DNA from: Delphinapterus leucas
Taxonomy: Eukaryota > Chordata > Mammalia > Artiodactyla > Monodontidae
NCBI RefSeq assembly: GCF_002288925.2
Contig: NW_022098050.1
Location: 9,672,884 to 9,736,883 of the forward strand
DNA: 64,000 bases
Direction of reading: 5' to 3'
A program made the position numbers and the translations under genes. Positions within the stretch are counted from its first letter, which is position 1. The number at the start of each line of letters is the position of its first letter. The notes beneath the pieces are model-generated. The model saw only the letters and a program-made list of their open reading frames with translations. It did not search any database and was not told the DNA's origin. Shown one piece after another: positions 22,288 through 34,873 of the stretch.

Positions 22288-23560
22288 TTGTTCTAATGTT
22301 ACAGAAGAAACATGCATACAGTTTGTAACTCGTAGTTAATGTTATAGGTAGGAAGAGATATCAAAGATATGAATAATTTAAAAAATGTTAGGGAAATGAA
22401 GTAATAAACATAGAAGTTACAAAATGTTTCTCTGTCTTTGTTCATGCAGGTCAAGTCAAACAAGTATGTTTTCTTCCTCTAGGAAACTACATGATCAAAG
22501 CTTACTTTCCCTTATAGACAGTATATACTTTAGAACAAACACATTGATACTGGTTTAAAATTACGCTGTTACTTAAAAAGAGAAAAGAAGTGAATTATTT
22601 CAGAAGTTATGCTCACCAAACGAGCTCAATATTTTTAAAAACTGTACTTTCACAGAGTACCAGAAGCCTAAATATACTTTCAAAATAGCCTTCAGACACC
22701 AAGCAAATTTATACAAGGCACAGTTTGAAAAATCTAACTCTAGCTTTCCATTGTTAGCTTCAAAGCCAAGGCAATGTGAATGCTGGATGACAGAAAGCTC
22801 AGAGGGCTGCTGCATGTTTCAGCTCTTGCTGGGGCTCTGGATTCTGACCTCAGAACACAAAGCAGGGCCCTCCCTACTCCCAGACCTCAAGGGGAAGGGC
22901 AGCAAAGACATCTGAATCCCCTTCCCTCAACGTGGTGTGTGGTTGCCTAATTTTTATCTCTCTTAGGAGCCAATGACACATGATTGAGGTGAATCCCAAG
23001 TTGTCTCTTTAGGGTTCTCAGAAAATGAAAGGTTTTATGTCTGAGTACTCAGTGGGAACAGATAAAACTGACATTCATTTTATTTATTTTTATATTTAAA
23101 TGGTTTCAAAGCCAAAAGACTTTAAGCACACTGACCTGCCCAGAGAACCCCAACCTATGCACAACCCTGCTTGCAAAATCCTGCACCAATGATCCAAAGG
23201 TATTTCAGGATCATAATTCTGGGGTCACCACCACTTGAAGTTATCATAAATGTCTTTGAAGCAAATGAAATATGGGTAAGAGGAATTTTCTTTTAAAACT
23301 TTAATATATAAATCCAACTGAATTTCAACCAAAATGGTGATAGTGAAACACTCAACTCATCTGAAGACAATCCTATAAAACTTCAAGACTTAAAATTATC
23401 TGACAGATATAAAAACAATCTCAAAAAAGGAAGTGGTATTGTGTATGATGCAGAAAATAAAAGATTATAGCATTTAGTCATAAGATACTTGGACAGGGAG
23501 TTTTCTCAATGACAGCATGCTCTTAGTCTTACAGCTTGGACCAGTAACCCATTTAATTAG
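22288..23560. other. Unassigned single-copy DNA
   Basis: No gene or repeat that I can name. The minus frame 22600-22815 has no domain. Confidence 0.4.
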
Positions 23561-25229
23561 TATCACTTTTTCTACTCTTGCCAATACTCTGTCAAGCACT
23601 GAACATATAGTAATGAACAAGATTCCATCTCTGCTTTCTTGGAGTTAACACGTATTGTGTGGCCAGACAGGTAAACAGGCACCTCTAATTCCTACAGGTA
23701 GGATGAATGCAGTTTGATATGGGACCACATAGGATGCCTGACACATCTAGAGTATTCACCTGAAAGATGGAGTTAGTGAGGGAAGGGAAGTGGGTGGGGG
23801 GTGTTGGAGGTGGTGGTGAAAAGTGGGAAGCATTCCAGGCAGAAGCAGAAGCAAAAGGCATCTGAGAAAGAACCCTGTGCCCTAAAGCAGCTGCTAGTAG
23901 TTCATTTTGGCTAGAACCTATAGTTGTGGTGGGGGTACCGGGTAAAGTTGAGACTGGTAGTCAAGGAGAAGGCACAATCATGGCCTGCCAATCAATTTTC
24001 ATGGTGGCCCATGCCTCTTCTCTGAAATCTCTCCCAGCTCCTGCTGAGTGGGTAATGGACCATAGGAGTCTGTCCCCTCCCTTGTCACCAGTGATTGGGC
24101 CAAAGGTCGGTACATGATTCAAGCTGGCAAATCCAGGTTTCTTTTCCTGAGGATTTGTATTTAGAACATGGGGATTGAATTCAGTCGTTGTTGTGCGCTC
24201 AAATGGGGGAAACTGTGAAAAGCCATGATTGGGACAAACAAATTTGGCTTCTATGTAAGTGCAGCAGAGAAAGTAGGTTCAGACGTGGAGAGAGAATTAG
24301 CTAGATGCAAAGAAAGCAGCTCTCTCAGCTCCTATAGGGTTTTCATTTCTTATCCCCAGTCCTGTCTAAAGCATGGCTGTGTGCTTTCTGACCAACGACT
24401 TGGAGATGACCATTTTCTTTATGTTAGCTTGAAAAAGATTTATTCCTTGCAATCATGTCATCTCTGCCATGGGATTAATGCCAAGCTCTATGTATAAGGA
24501 TCTTGAGCTCCCACTGTATGATGGTTACGGGGAAAAGTCCTGGTACTCTATCTAGTGTTACTTTGGGCCAATTGTGAGTATTGGTTAGGAAATAACTTTA
24601 AGTCAAATCACTAACACACCAGTGATCCCTAATCTTTGCTTAATATTCATCTTAATGTTTTCAATGGATTGGGGCTTTGGTAACAGAAAATTAGCAAGGA
24701 AATAAAGCACTTGTCGCATTTCCACCAGCTTCCTTGAAACTTACAAATCTGAAGTCCCTGGTGAAAATGCACAGTTACCTCTGTATTTGCTTATTCATAG
24801 GATGTCTTTGAAAATCCTGAGGTTCTTTCTACACCAGTGAGAACTCCTTAGGGAACTCTGTAGCGCCCAAGTTTTACATTCCCTCCCTGTGATGAAAGCA
24901 CAATCCTGGAAAGGTGAAAAATCAGTCAAGCAGGTGAGATACACTTCTTAAAAGGTCACCACTATGAGAAATGTGGAAGCCAGAGAGATGGCTTATTGCC
25001 AGTCTCCTCCCAGACACATGGTAACCAGATTGGGTTCCCTGACTAATTGACTTTCAGGGTCAGAAAAAATTGTGATATTTGTAGGTTTACTCAGAGAAGG
25101 AGAATCATATTAAAATGTTTTGTGAGGATCATAGTGACATTGGATGCTCCTGTTGTCCTGCCCCTTCAATCTACAACCAGTAAAACACCCATAACTCAGC
25201 AAAGATTCTTCTTCCTGACACACCAGGAT
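23561..25229. other. Unassigned DNA, partly ancient-repeat-like
   Basis: The stretch near 23590-23690 ('atagtaatgaacaagattcc') and the one near 24090-24190 ('gattgggccaaaggtcgg') read like old mammal-wide repeats, but I cannot assign families. No gene seen. Confidence 0.3.
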
Positions 25230-25800
25230 GCTGTACAGTTCCACACATCTGTACATCTAAAGGTGGGTGGTCTGGAACACATGGAGGAGGCAGAATTGGG
25301 GAACAGAAGAGGTGGTGCCTGTGATCTGGGCCCCTGGCTGTGACAGCTGAACCTGCAGCCCCAGAGCACTTGGTAGCAGCACAGGAGGCTGTGCACATGA
25401 GTCTGGCCTCCCAGCTGCAGTGGCACACACAGCTGCAGGGAACCAGGTAGCAGCAGCAGTGGGTCCTGTGACTCCATCCTTCCAGCCATGGAGGCCAACT
25501 TGACTCCAGCCTCCTTGACCACAGGGGTGGCACCCATGAACCCAACAACTCTAGAGGTGGCAGATGCACCTGTGACCCTGGATGTCTCCCACCATACCCC
25601 TCCCCCCATGGCAGTGACCATACTTGTGACCCAGGCAACTCTAGATGTGGTGGAGGCATCCACCATCCTGGTGTTCCAGGTGGCAACAGCAGCAACACTG
25701 GAAGCAGTAAGGCTCTAATGCCCCCAGAAGCACAAACAGCAACAGGAAGTCACCAGGAGACAACTCTAGCAGACATTGTGAAGGGTGGAAATACTGATTC
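25230..25800 (+). promoter_or_regulatory. Probable L1 5' UTR (ancestral internal promoter region)
   Basis: GC-richer than its surroundings and built of imperfect repeats ('caactctaga', 'gtgaccctgg', 'ccaccatcctgg') around 25490-25700. It sits directly before ORF1, where the L1 promoter lies. It yields long overlapping frames on both strands (up to 175 aa) that contain no domain and should not be called genes. Confidence 0.5.
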
Positions 25801-26024
25801 TCAAATATAGCCAAAGGCTCAGGTAAGGGTAACCAAAAACTTGTGTTATATCACCACCTACTGAAAAATTAAAGAAAGTTTTCTAATTACTAACCTGTTG
25901 AATTGTTAGAACTAGGTAAGAAAAAAAAAAAGCTTCACCTAAAGAAGAAAGGCGTTTGCTATTTCAAATTCATAAGAAGAAGAACAACTCATCGAACATC
26001 ATGAAAAGCCATGGTAACATGGTG

Positions 26025-27305
26025 TCACAAAAAGAAAATGACAATTCTCCAAAAAACCAAACTTAAAGTCAAGGAATATTGTGATCTGAAAGAGAATTCA
26101 AAATAGCTACCATGAAGAAACTCAATGAACTAGAAGAAACTCAGAAAGGCAGTTCAATGAGCTCAGGAGTAAAATTAATCAACAGCAGGAGTAGTTTACC
26201 AAAGAGACTGAAATTCTAAAAAAGAACCAAACAGAAATTCTGAAGCTGAAGCACTGAATAAATGAGATGAAGAATGTATTAGAAAAGCACTGGAAATAGA
26301 ATAGACCATATAAAAGAAAAAAAAATAGTGAGCTTGAAAATAGAAATCTAGAAATGATACACATGGAAGAGGAGAGGGAACGAAGGACTAAAAAAATAAA
26401 GAAATTCTAAAAGAACTATCTGACTCCATTATGAAAGGCAACATAAAGATAATTGGTATCCCAGTAGGAGAAAAGAGGGAGAAGGAGGCAGAGTTTACTT
26501 AAAGAAATGATAGTTGAGAACTTCCCAAACCTGGGGAAGGAACTGGATAAATAAGTCCATGAAGCTAAGAGAACACCTTAGCTTTACTTCAGTGCAAAAA
26601 ACCTCCAAGATACACTATACTAAAACTGTCTAAAGTAAATGACAAAGGTAATAGTTAATAATGTCAACTATGAACTAGCCTGCACAGGAATAAGTCATAT
26701 GAAGATTCAATACTGGGATGGATCATTTAACATCACTGGTACATTTGAGTGTACAAGCAATTCTTTCTTGTTTCTGCTTCTATCTCACTGCTTCTTTCTC
26801 AGCCACTGTTTGACTTCTTCCTAATTTCCTGAACTAGGATTATTTTATTTGTTGCTTTGATCCCTATTTATTTTTCAGAGAATACGCTATTCTTCTGATG
26901 AATGTCCAACCAGAAATAATTCAGGAACAACAGCAAGTCCAGACTCTTGCTCCTCAATTACATATTCTCTCTCTCATGTAAAGAATAAATAATTCTGGGA
27001 CATTAAATAATGAAAAAAAGTAAGTGACAAAGAAAGAATTCTAAAAGTAACCATGGAACAAAAACAGTAACCTACAAAGGAAGCCCCATTAGGGTATCAA
27101 CAGATTTCTCAGCAGAAGCTCTATAGGCCAGAAGAGAGTGGAATGACATACTCAAAATGTGGAAAGATTAAAAACTGTCAACCAAGAATACTCTATCCAA
27201 CATCCCTCAGATTTGAAGAAGAAATAAAGGCTTTCCCAAAGAAAAAAAAGCTGAGGGAGTTTATCACCACTAGTCCTGCCTTAGGAAAATGTTGAAAGGA
27301 GCTCT
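26025..27305 (+). pseudogene. L1 ORF1 remnant
   Basis: ORF1 encodes the L1 RNA-binding coiled-coil protein. Decayed coiled-coil sequence is readable at about 26100-26470 (Glu/Lys/Leu-rich) and the conserved C-terminal domain at about 27030-27300 (an SAEAL-type segment, then a NCQPRIL-type segment). Stops occur throughout, and the frame is split by a 369-bp retroposed insert at 26648-27016. Confidence 0.7.
26648..27016 (+). mobile_element. Small retrocopy of unknown RNA inside L1 ORF1
   Basis: The L1 segment AAAGTAAATGACAAAG (26632-26647) recurs as AAAGTAAGTGACAAAG (27017-27032), a 16-bp TSD with one mismatch, and the insert ends with ATTAAA (27002-27007) and an A-run. This marks an L1-mobilised RNA copy on the plus strand. 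The body is not a SINE or L1 that I know. A GT...AG-like segment at 26749-26878 has a pyrimidine-rich end (TATTTTTCAG). Removing it would join two frames, but that is speculative. The source is unidentified. Confidence 0.6.
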
Positions 27306-27800
27306 TCTACCTGAAACAAAAAGACAAAAGTACACAAAACTTTGAGTAAGGTGACAGAATCAGAAAATTGCAACGCTACATCAGAATTGGTTGTTAAACA
27401 CTTAATTGTAATATAAAAGTTAAAGAGAAAAGAAGCAGTAAAAATAACTATAGCTACCTTAATTTTGTAACAAACTCACAACATAAAAAGGAATAATTTG
27501 AGACAATAAAAACATAAAAGGGGAAGAGGAAAAGGAGAGAACCTGTATAGGCAAATGAAGATAAGATGCTATCAGCAGAAAAAGGACAATTTTATCTATG
27601 AGACATTTTATACAAACCTCATGATAACCAGAAAACATAAATCTAGAGAAGAGACATGAAACATTTAAAAAAACTGAGAAAAACATCATAGAAAACCACA
27701 AAACTAAAATAGCAGACAGAATAACAAGGAAAAAGAAACAAGGGAGGTAGAGAGCAACCAAAAAACAAAAGAAAAGTTGGCAGTACTAAGTCCTCATTTA

Positions 27801-28070
27801 GTTTATTTTTTTAAACATCTTTATTGGGGTATAATTGCTTTACAATGGTGTGTTAGTTTCTGCTTTATAACAAAGTGAATCAGTTATACATATACATATG
27901 TTCCCATATCTCTTCCCTCTGTGTCTCCCTCCCTCCCACTCTCCCTATCCCACCCCTGTAGGTGGTCACAAAGCACCGAGCTGATCTCCCTGTGCTATGC
28001 GGCTGCTTCCCACTAGCTATCTATTTTACATTTGGTAGTGTATATATGTCCATGCCACTCTCTCACTTTG
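27801..28070 (-). mobile_element. Young L1 3' tail inserted in old L1
   Basis: A 270-bp 5'-truncated L1 3' UTR, antisense, with a T-rich tail remnant at the left. Perfect TSD GTCCTCATTTA at 27790-27800 and 28070-28080. Confidence 0.9.
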
Positions 28071-28080
28071 TCCTCATTTA

Positions 28081-31000
28081 TCAATAATCACCCTAAATAT
28101 AAATAAATTGAGTTTACCAGTCCAAAGACACAGAGTGACTGGATGGATTAAAAAATAAAACCCAACTATATGCTGCCTCCAGGAGACTCATCTCAGCTTT
28201 AAAACAATCATAGGCTCAAAGAGAAGGGATGGAAGATGATACTCCAAGAAAATGGCAACCAAAAGAAAGCAAGTATACCATACTCATGTCAGACAAAATA
28301 GACTTCAAACGAAAAAGGTTAACAAATGACAAAGATAAAAATTATGTAATGGTAAAGGGGACAATTCACCAAGAAGCCATAGCAGTTATTAATATATATG
28401 CACCCAAGATAAGAACACCAAAATATATAAAGCAATTATTAACAGACCTATAGGGAGAAATTGACAGCAACTCAATAATAGTAGGGGACTTTAACACCCA
28501 CTTACATCAATGGATAGATCATCCAGATAGAAATTCAACAAGGATACAGTGGCCTTAAATGAAACATTATACTAGATTTAGTTAGTATATTTACACAGAA
28601 CATTCCTTCTGAATGCAGCAGAATACACACTCTTCTCAAGTGTACATGGAAACTTCTCCAAGATAGATCACATGCTAGGCCACAAAATAAGTCTCAACAG
28701 ATTTAACAAGATTGAAATCATATAAAGCATCGTTTCTGACTACAGTGGTATGAAACTATAAATCAACTATAAGAGGAAAACTGGAAAAATCACAAAAGTG
28801 TGGAAATTAAACAACATGTTACTGAACAACTATTGTGTCAACAAAGAAATCAAGAGAGAAGTTAAAAAATACCTGAAGACAAATGAAGATGAATATACAA
28901 CATACTAAAACCTATGCAATGCAACAAAAGTGGTATTAAAAAGGATAGCAATGTAGGCCTATCTCAAGAAACAAGAAAAATCCCTCCCCCCAAATGATCT
29001 AACCTTACACCTAAAGGAACTAGAAGAAGAAGAACAAATGAAGCACAAAGTTAGTAAAAAGAAGGAAATAATAAAGATTAGAGTGGAAATAAATGAAATA
29101 GGTACTAAAAAGATAATAGAAAAGATCAATCAAACTAAGAGCTGGTTATTTGAAAAGATAAACAAAATTGACAAATCTTTAGCTAGATTCACAGAAGAAA
29201 AAAGAGAAAAAGCTCAGATAGATAAAATCAGAGACAAAAGAGGAGAAAGTACAGTGAATGCCACAGACACACAAAAGATTATAAAGGAGGGTGGGAGGGA
29301 GGGAGACGCAAGAGGGAAGAGATATGGGGATATATGTATATGTATAACTGATTCACTTTGTTATAAAGCAGAAACTAACACACCATTGCAAATCAATTCT
29401 ACTCCAATAAAGATGTTTAAAAAAAAGGTTATAAAAGAATATCACGAACAGCTATATGCCAGAAAAAATGGACAAACTAGAAGAAATGGGTAAATTCATA
29501 AAACCTTCCAGGACTGACCCATGAAGAAATAGAAAGTCAGAATAGACGGATTACTAAGGAGATTGAAACAATAACCAAAAACCTCCCAAGAAACAAAAGT
29601 TCAGGACCAGACAGTCTCAGGTGAATTCTACCAAACATAAAAAGAAGATTTAATACCTATCCTTCTCAAACTCTTCCAAAATATTCAAGGGAAGGGAATG
29701 TTTTCTAAATCATTTTATGAGGCTAACATTACCATGATACCAAAACCAGATAAGGACAACACAAAAGAGAATTATGGGCCAATATCTCTGATGAATATAG
29801 ATGCAATAATCCTCAACAATATATTAGCAAACTGAATACAACAATACATTAAAAGAATCATATACCATGATCAAATGAGAGTTATTCCAGGGGTGCAAGA
29901 ATGTTTCAACATCTGCAAATCGATTGACATAATACATCACATTAACAAAAAGAATTTAAATCATATGATTATCTTAATAGATGCAGAAAAAGCTTTTGAC
30001 AGAATTCAACATCCATTTATGATAAAAACTCTCCAGAAAGTGGACATAGAGGGAACATACCTCAACATAACAAAGGCCATATGTGACAAGCCAATAGCTA
30101 ACATCATACTCAATGGTAAAAAGCTGAAAGCATTTACTCTAAGATCAGGAACAAGACAAGGATGCCCACTCTTGCCACTTTTACTCAACATAGTATTGGA
30201 AGTCCTAGCCACAGCAATCAGAAGAGATGGAAATAAAAGGAATCCAAATTAGAAAGGAAGGAGTAAAACTCTCACTGTTTGTAGATGACATGATACTATA
30301 CATAGAAAATCCTAAAAATGCCACTAGAAAACTACTAGAGCTTATCAATGAATTTGGTAAAGTTACAGGGTACAAAATTAATATACAGAAATCTGTTGCA
30401 TTTCTATACAGTAACAACATACCATCAGAAAGAGAAGTTAAGAAAACAATCCCATTTACCATCACATCAAAAAGAATAAAATACCTTGGAATAAAACTAC
30501 CTAAGGAGGTAAAAGACCTGTACTCAGAAAACTATAAGACACTAATAAAATAAATTGAAGATGATGCAAACAAATGGAAAGATATATCATGTTCATGGAT
30601 TGGAAAAATTAATATTGTTAAAATGACCATACTACACAAGGCAATCTAGAGGTTCGATGTAATCCTTATCAAAATACCAAGGGCATTTTTCACAAAACTA
30701 GAAAAAATAATTTTAAAATTTGTATGGAAACACAAAAGATCCAGAATAGCCAAAACAATTTTGAGAAAGAAAAGAGCTGAAGGAATCATGCTCCCTGACT
30801 TCAGACTATACCACAAAGCTACAGTAATCAAAACAGTATATCACTTGCACAAAAACAGGCACATAGATCAATGGAACAGAATAGAGAACTCAGAAATAAA
30901 CCCACACACTTATGGTCAATTAATCTACAACAAAGAAGGCAAGAATATGCAATGGAGAGAAGACAGTCTCTTCAATAAATGGTGCTGGGAAAACTGAGCA

Positions 31001-31995
31001 GCTACATGTACAAGAATTAAATTTGAATATTTTCTCACACCGTATACAAAAATAAACTCAAAATGGATTAAAGACCTAAATGTAAGACAAAAACTGTAAA
31101 AATTCTAGAAGAAAACATAGGCAGAACACTCTGACATAAAGCATAGCAATATTTTTTTGGATCTGTCCTTTAAAGCAAAGGAAATAAAAGCAAAGATAAA
31201 TAAATGGGACCTAATTAACCTGAAAAGCTTTTGCACAGCAGAGGAAACCATCAACAAAACAAAAAGACAAGCTACTGAATGGGAGAAAATATTTGCTAAT
31301 GATATGACCAATAAGGAGTTAATATGCAAAATATATAAACAGCTCATACAACTCAAATGTCAAAAAAACAAACAACTCAATTAAAAAATGGGCAGATCTG
31401 AATAGACATTTTTCCAAAGAAGACATACAGATGGCCAACAGGCACATTAAAAGACGCTCAACATCGTTAATCATCACAGAATTGCAAATTAAAACCACAA
31501 TGAGATATCACTGCACACCTGTCAGAATGACCGTCATCAGAAAGAACATGAATAACAAATGTTGATGAGGATGTGGAGAAAAGAGAACTCTTGTACCCTC
31601 TTTGTGGGAATGTAAATTGGTACAGCCACTGTGGAAAACAGTAGGGAGGTTTCTCAAAAAACTAAAATATAGAACTACCATATGACCCAGCAATTCCACT
31701 CTGGGTATCTATCCAGAGAAAAATGAAAACACTAATTCAAAAAGATACATGCACCCCAGTGTTCATAGCAGTGTTATTTACAATTGCCAAGATATGGAAG
31801 CAACCTAAATGCCCATCAACAGATGAATGGATACAGAGGTGGTATATGTATATATGCCATGGAATACTACTCAGCCATAAAAAAGAATGAAACTTTGTCA
31901 TTTGCAGCAACATGGATGGACTTGGAGTTTATTATGCTAAGTGAAATGTCAGACAGAGAAAGACAAGTACTGTATGATATCACTTAAATGTGGAA
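28081..31995 (+). pseudogene. L1 ORF2 remnant (endonuclease, RT, C-terminal region)
   Basis: ORF2 encodes the L1 endonuclease and reverse transcriptase. The endonuclease part is at about 28081-28760, with a SKIDHMLGHK segment near its end. The linker follows (29038-29280). RT is at 29875-30553 with IDAEKAFD carrying the first catalytic Asp, SGTRQGCPL, and the active-site box reading FVDD at 30278-30289 instead of YADD. The C-terminal part reaches about 31987. Stops, a frame change near 30230 and a 137-bp L1 insertion at 29286 make it non-functional. Confidence 0.85.
29286..29422 (+). mobile_element. Very short young L1 3' tail in old L1 ORF2
   Basis: Only about 137 bp of L1 3' UTR including AATAAA and an A-tail. 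The TSD is AAAAGATTATAAA (29273-29285) and AAAAGGTTATAAA (29423-29435), with one mismatch. Confidence 0.88.
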
Positions 31996-32290
31996 GCTAA
32001 AAAATAAAACGAACTGGTGAATATCACAAAACAGAAACAGACCCAAACATATAGAGACCAAACTAGTGGTTACCAGTGAGGATAGGGAAGGAGAGGGGGG
32101 CAAGATAGGGGTAGGGGATTAAGAGATACAAACTATTATGTATAAAAGAAATAAGCTACAAGGATATATTATACAGCACAGGGAATATAGCCAATATTTT
32201 ATAACAACTATAAATAGAGTACAACCTTTAAAAATTGTGAATCACTATGTTGTACACCTGTAAATTATATAATGTGCATTCAATATTTTA

Positions 32291-32520
32291 CTTTTTTATT
32301 TTAATTTTTTTTTTTTTTTTTTTTTTGCGGTAGGCGGGCCCCTCACTGTTGTGGCCTCTCCCATTGCAGAGCACAGGCTCCGGACGCGCAGGCTCGGCGG
32401 CCATGGCTCACGGGTCCAGCCACTCCACAGCATGTGGGATCTTCCCGGACCAGGGCACGCATCCATGCCCCCTGCATCGGCAGGCGGACTCTCAACCACT
32501 GCGCCACCAGGGAAGCCCAA
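32291..32520 (-). mobile_element. Cetacean CHR-2-like SINE
   Basis: The head is at the right (reverse complement of GGGCTTCCCTGGTGGCGCAG) with a long T tract at the left. Perfect 14-bp TSD CATTCAATATTTTA at 32277-32290 and 32521-32534, placed at the very end of the old L1. Confidence 0.93.
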
Positions 32521-32534
32521 CATTCAATATTTTA

Positions 32535-34309
32535 AAAAGGCCTGGCACATAGAAGGTATGCCATAAATATTTGCTGATTGACTGAATGAATTGACAAATA
32601 AGAATGAGTGTTCTGGCTGTGGGTTCACACAGAAATATACTTTGGGTAATGGAGAACAAAAGAATCCTAGATTATTAGTGTTAGGAGATAAACTAGAAAG
32701 AGAGGAAGAAGGATGTGAAATGAAGTATAAGAGGTAGCAAAAAAATGAGAAAGAGAAGGAGAAACGGGTGTATTCAGTGGTTAAAGGGGAAACTGAGTTT
32801 TAACATATATTTCCCAGAATGGACTCTGGAATTACCTATTGTATTGGAAGATCCATCTGACTTTACCTAGTAAAAAAAATGAGCTTAATAAATAGCTATG
32901 TATGAGATATTGAGTTAGTAAAAAGAGCTTCATTCAATGAGAATTTCCTGTTAGACATCTATTACTGTACCAAAAAGGTCATGTGTCTCCAATCCACACA
33001 GTTGGCTATTATTTACCCAGGATCAGCTGTTATACCAATTTTATTCATGATGCTTTTGGGTACATAATTAGAAAAAGTGAATTGATTATTTCCTGAGGAA
33101 AGAATTCCTGTTGAAGACATACTCAGAGCTTAAACACTACATCCACGGAGTTGCTCAGACAACGCCATCTTAATTTGATCGTATCTATTGACCAGTTAAT
33201 CAGAAAATAGCTCTTGTGTGGTCATGTGCTCTGTGAAATAAACATGAAATATCCCTGAAAGTGTGCTAACCCACACTCTGTCCAAAATCATAAAATTCTG
33301 AAAGTCTTTCTACCAAATAATTATTTAAATTTATACTATTTTAAAAAGTAAACATTATGCAGCATTTTGAATAAAACTTTTAAAGATTCTGGTGCATGAT
33401 TTTCAACTAAGAATAAATGTATATGTAATAAGATATTAATGAAATGGATCCTGATTAACTATAACAACAAATTAAACTTAGGTTAAAAAGGCAAATGAGA
33501 AGAAAAAAAATTAGAGCCAAGGGACTTACTTAAGAAAATAAATAAGATTTATGAGAAACCAATTTCCTATAGGAAGCCCAGATTAGACCAGAAAGTGCTT
33601 TGTGATATTTAGAATCAAGAAAATGAAGGTATACCAAGATGTGATTCCCAGGTAATCAGGATTCTTACTCATTCACCCTGAACTAAAGACATACCACCAT
33701 AGTTTCTCACTACATGCTTCTTTTCTTTTTTCAAGTATTTTGAATAATCAACACTTTTGAAAGCTTGGTGATTTGCCTGCTTCCTTTTTTTTATGACTTC
33801 CACACTCATCTCTAGGGTCCTTGAAAGCCTTCCTACCTGCCACCCCACTCCCAAATCCATCTTGCATCTAGAGAAAATTTAAGAAGCCCAGTGTATGAGG
33901 TGTACCTTCCCTGTGTGCCTGGCTTTGATACCTGGCCTCTCTTAATTGTCATCTCTTTTTGCTCAAGTTCCAGAGCTGAGGTCCCTGGTTTGGTTCTTGC
34001 ACTGAAATCTTGCCTGACTCCCCTTGTCCTGGGGAACTCAATACCTTCCTTGCTTTTCATGATCCCTTCGAATCCTGGTCCCTCAGTCTTGCTGGATCCT
34101 GGATATCCAATGCCTCTTGCCTGCCTTGTCCTCCCATTTACTAACTGAGTCCCATGACGCTCACTGTACTCAGCTAAATTTCTTCCTATGGCCTCCTGCT
34201 AGGTATTTATAGGCACTAAAAACTCTAATACATGTAGTTAAATGAGAAAGAGGAGTCTATACCTCAATTTTTTTGGAGGCAATTATTTTGGATGTTATTC
34301 TTAACAAAA
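32535..34309. other. Unassigned DNA
   Basis: No repeat or gene recognised. The part at 32930-33260 is AT-rich single-copy sequence with TAATTAGA-like motifs and could be a conserved element, without proof. Opposite-strand frames at 33669-34148 lack domains. Confidence 0.35.
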
Positions 34310-34420
34310 GTTATGCATTAGAATCATCTGGGAGAGCTTTTGGAAATACAAATAACCTGGTCTCAACCCATATTCAAGTTTAAATTTTTTATAGATGATT
34401 CTGATGCTACCCATAGATAG
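34310..34420. mobile_element. Possible hAT MER fragment
   Basis: 'gcattagaatcatctgggagagctttt' and 'gatgattctgatgct' resemble hAT-Charlie MER elements. No clear termini. Confidence 0.4.
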
Positions 34421-34725
34421 AATAACAGGAGGCTATGAACAACATCAAGGAGCTTCTTTCTGTTTGCTCAGATTGGATGTTGCCTGATTCATGAATTGTT
34501 GAATAAACCAATAAGATCTTTAAAGTTTACTCAGTTGAATTTTGTTTTTTCACAATGTTGATTAAACATGTGATGTTTTAAATTTTAAAAGCAGTTATGG
34601 AGAAAGCATAGAGAATTAGCTATGCTTTTGAAATTCTCCTTTCCTCTGTGATTCATGCCTAAAAATAGCTTAGTCAGCCATAGGTGAAGTCTCTGGATCT
34701 GTGCCTATCTCTCATTAGTCTAGAG

Positions 34726-34873
34726 CAGTGATTCTTAAACTTGAGTGGGCATGAGAGTGACCTGGAACTGTTGCTTAAATGCAGAAATTACAATTTGGAA
34801 GGTCCATGGCCTCTATGTTTGAATAGTTGTTCCAGGTGTTTCTGAGCAGGTGGAAGACATTTTGAGAAATGAT
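34726..34873. mobile_element. MER5-like hAT MITE
   Basis: It starts with 'gcagtgattcttaaacttgag' and ends 'cattttgagaaatgatg', which fit decayed hAT termini. About 148 bp, shorter than MER5A. Confidence 0.55.

Larger units (their letters stand above)
25230..32276 (+). mobile_element. Old near-full-length L1 (L1M type), host of nested insertions
   Basis: In order: a GC-rich 5' UTR (about 25230-25800), ORF1 (about 26025-27305), an intergenic part, ORF2 (about 27785-31995) and a 3' UTR of L1MA style ending at 32276. It is interrupted by a retrocopy (26648-27016), two younger L1 tails (27801-28070 and 29286-29422) and followed by a CHR SINE. Many stops and frameshifts show its age. The exact 5' boundary is uncertain. 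Confidence 0.8.

Noticed and set aside
24225..24497. 90-aa plus-strand frame as a possible exon
   Set aside because: No family, no clear splice sites or codon signature that I can see; left unassigned.
25171..25698. 175-aa and 156-aa minus-strand Pro/Trp/Gly-rich frames
   Set aside because: Overlapping frames created by GC-rich L1 5' UTR repeats; composition is not that of a real protein.
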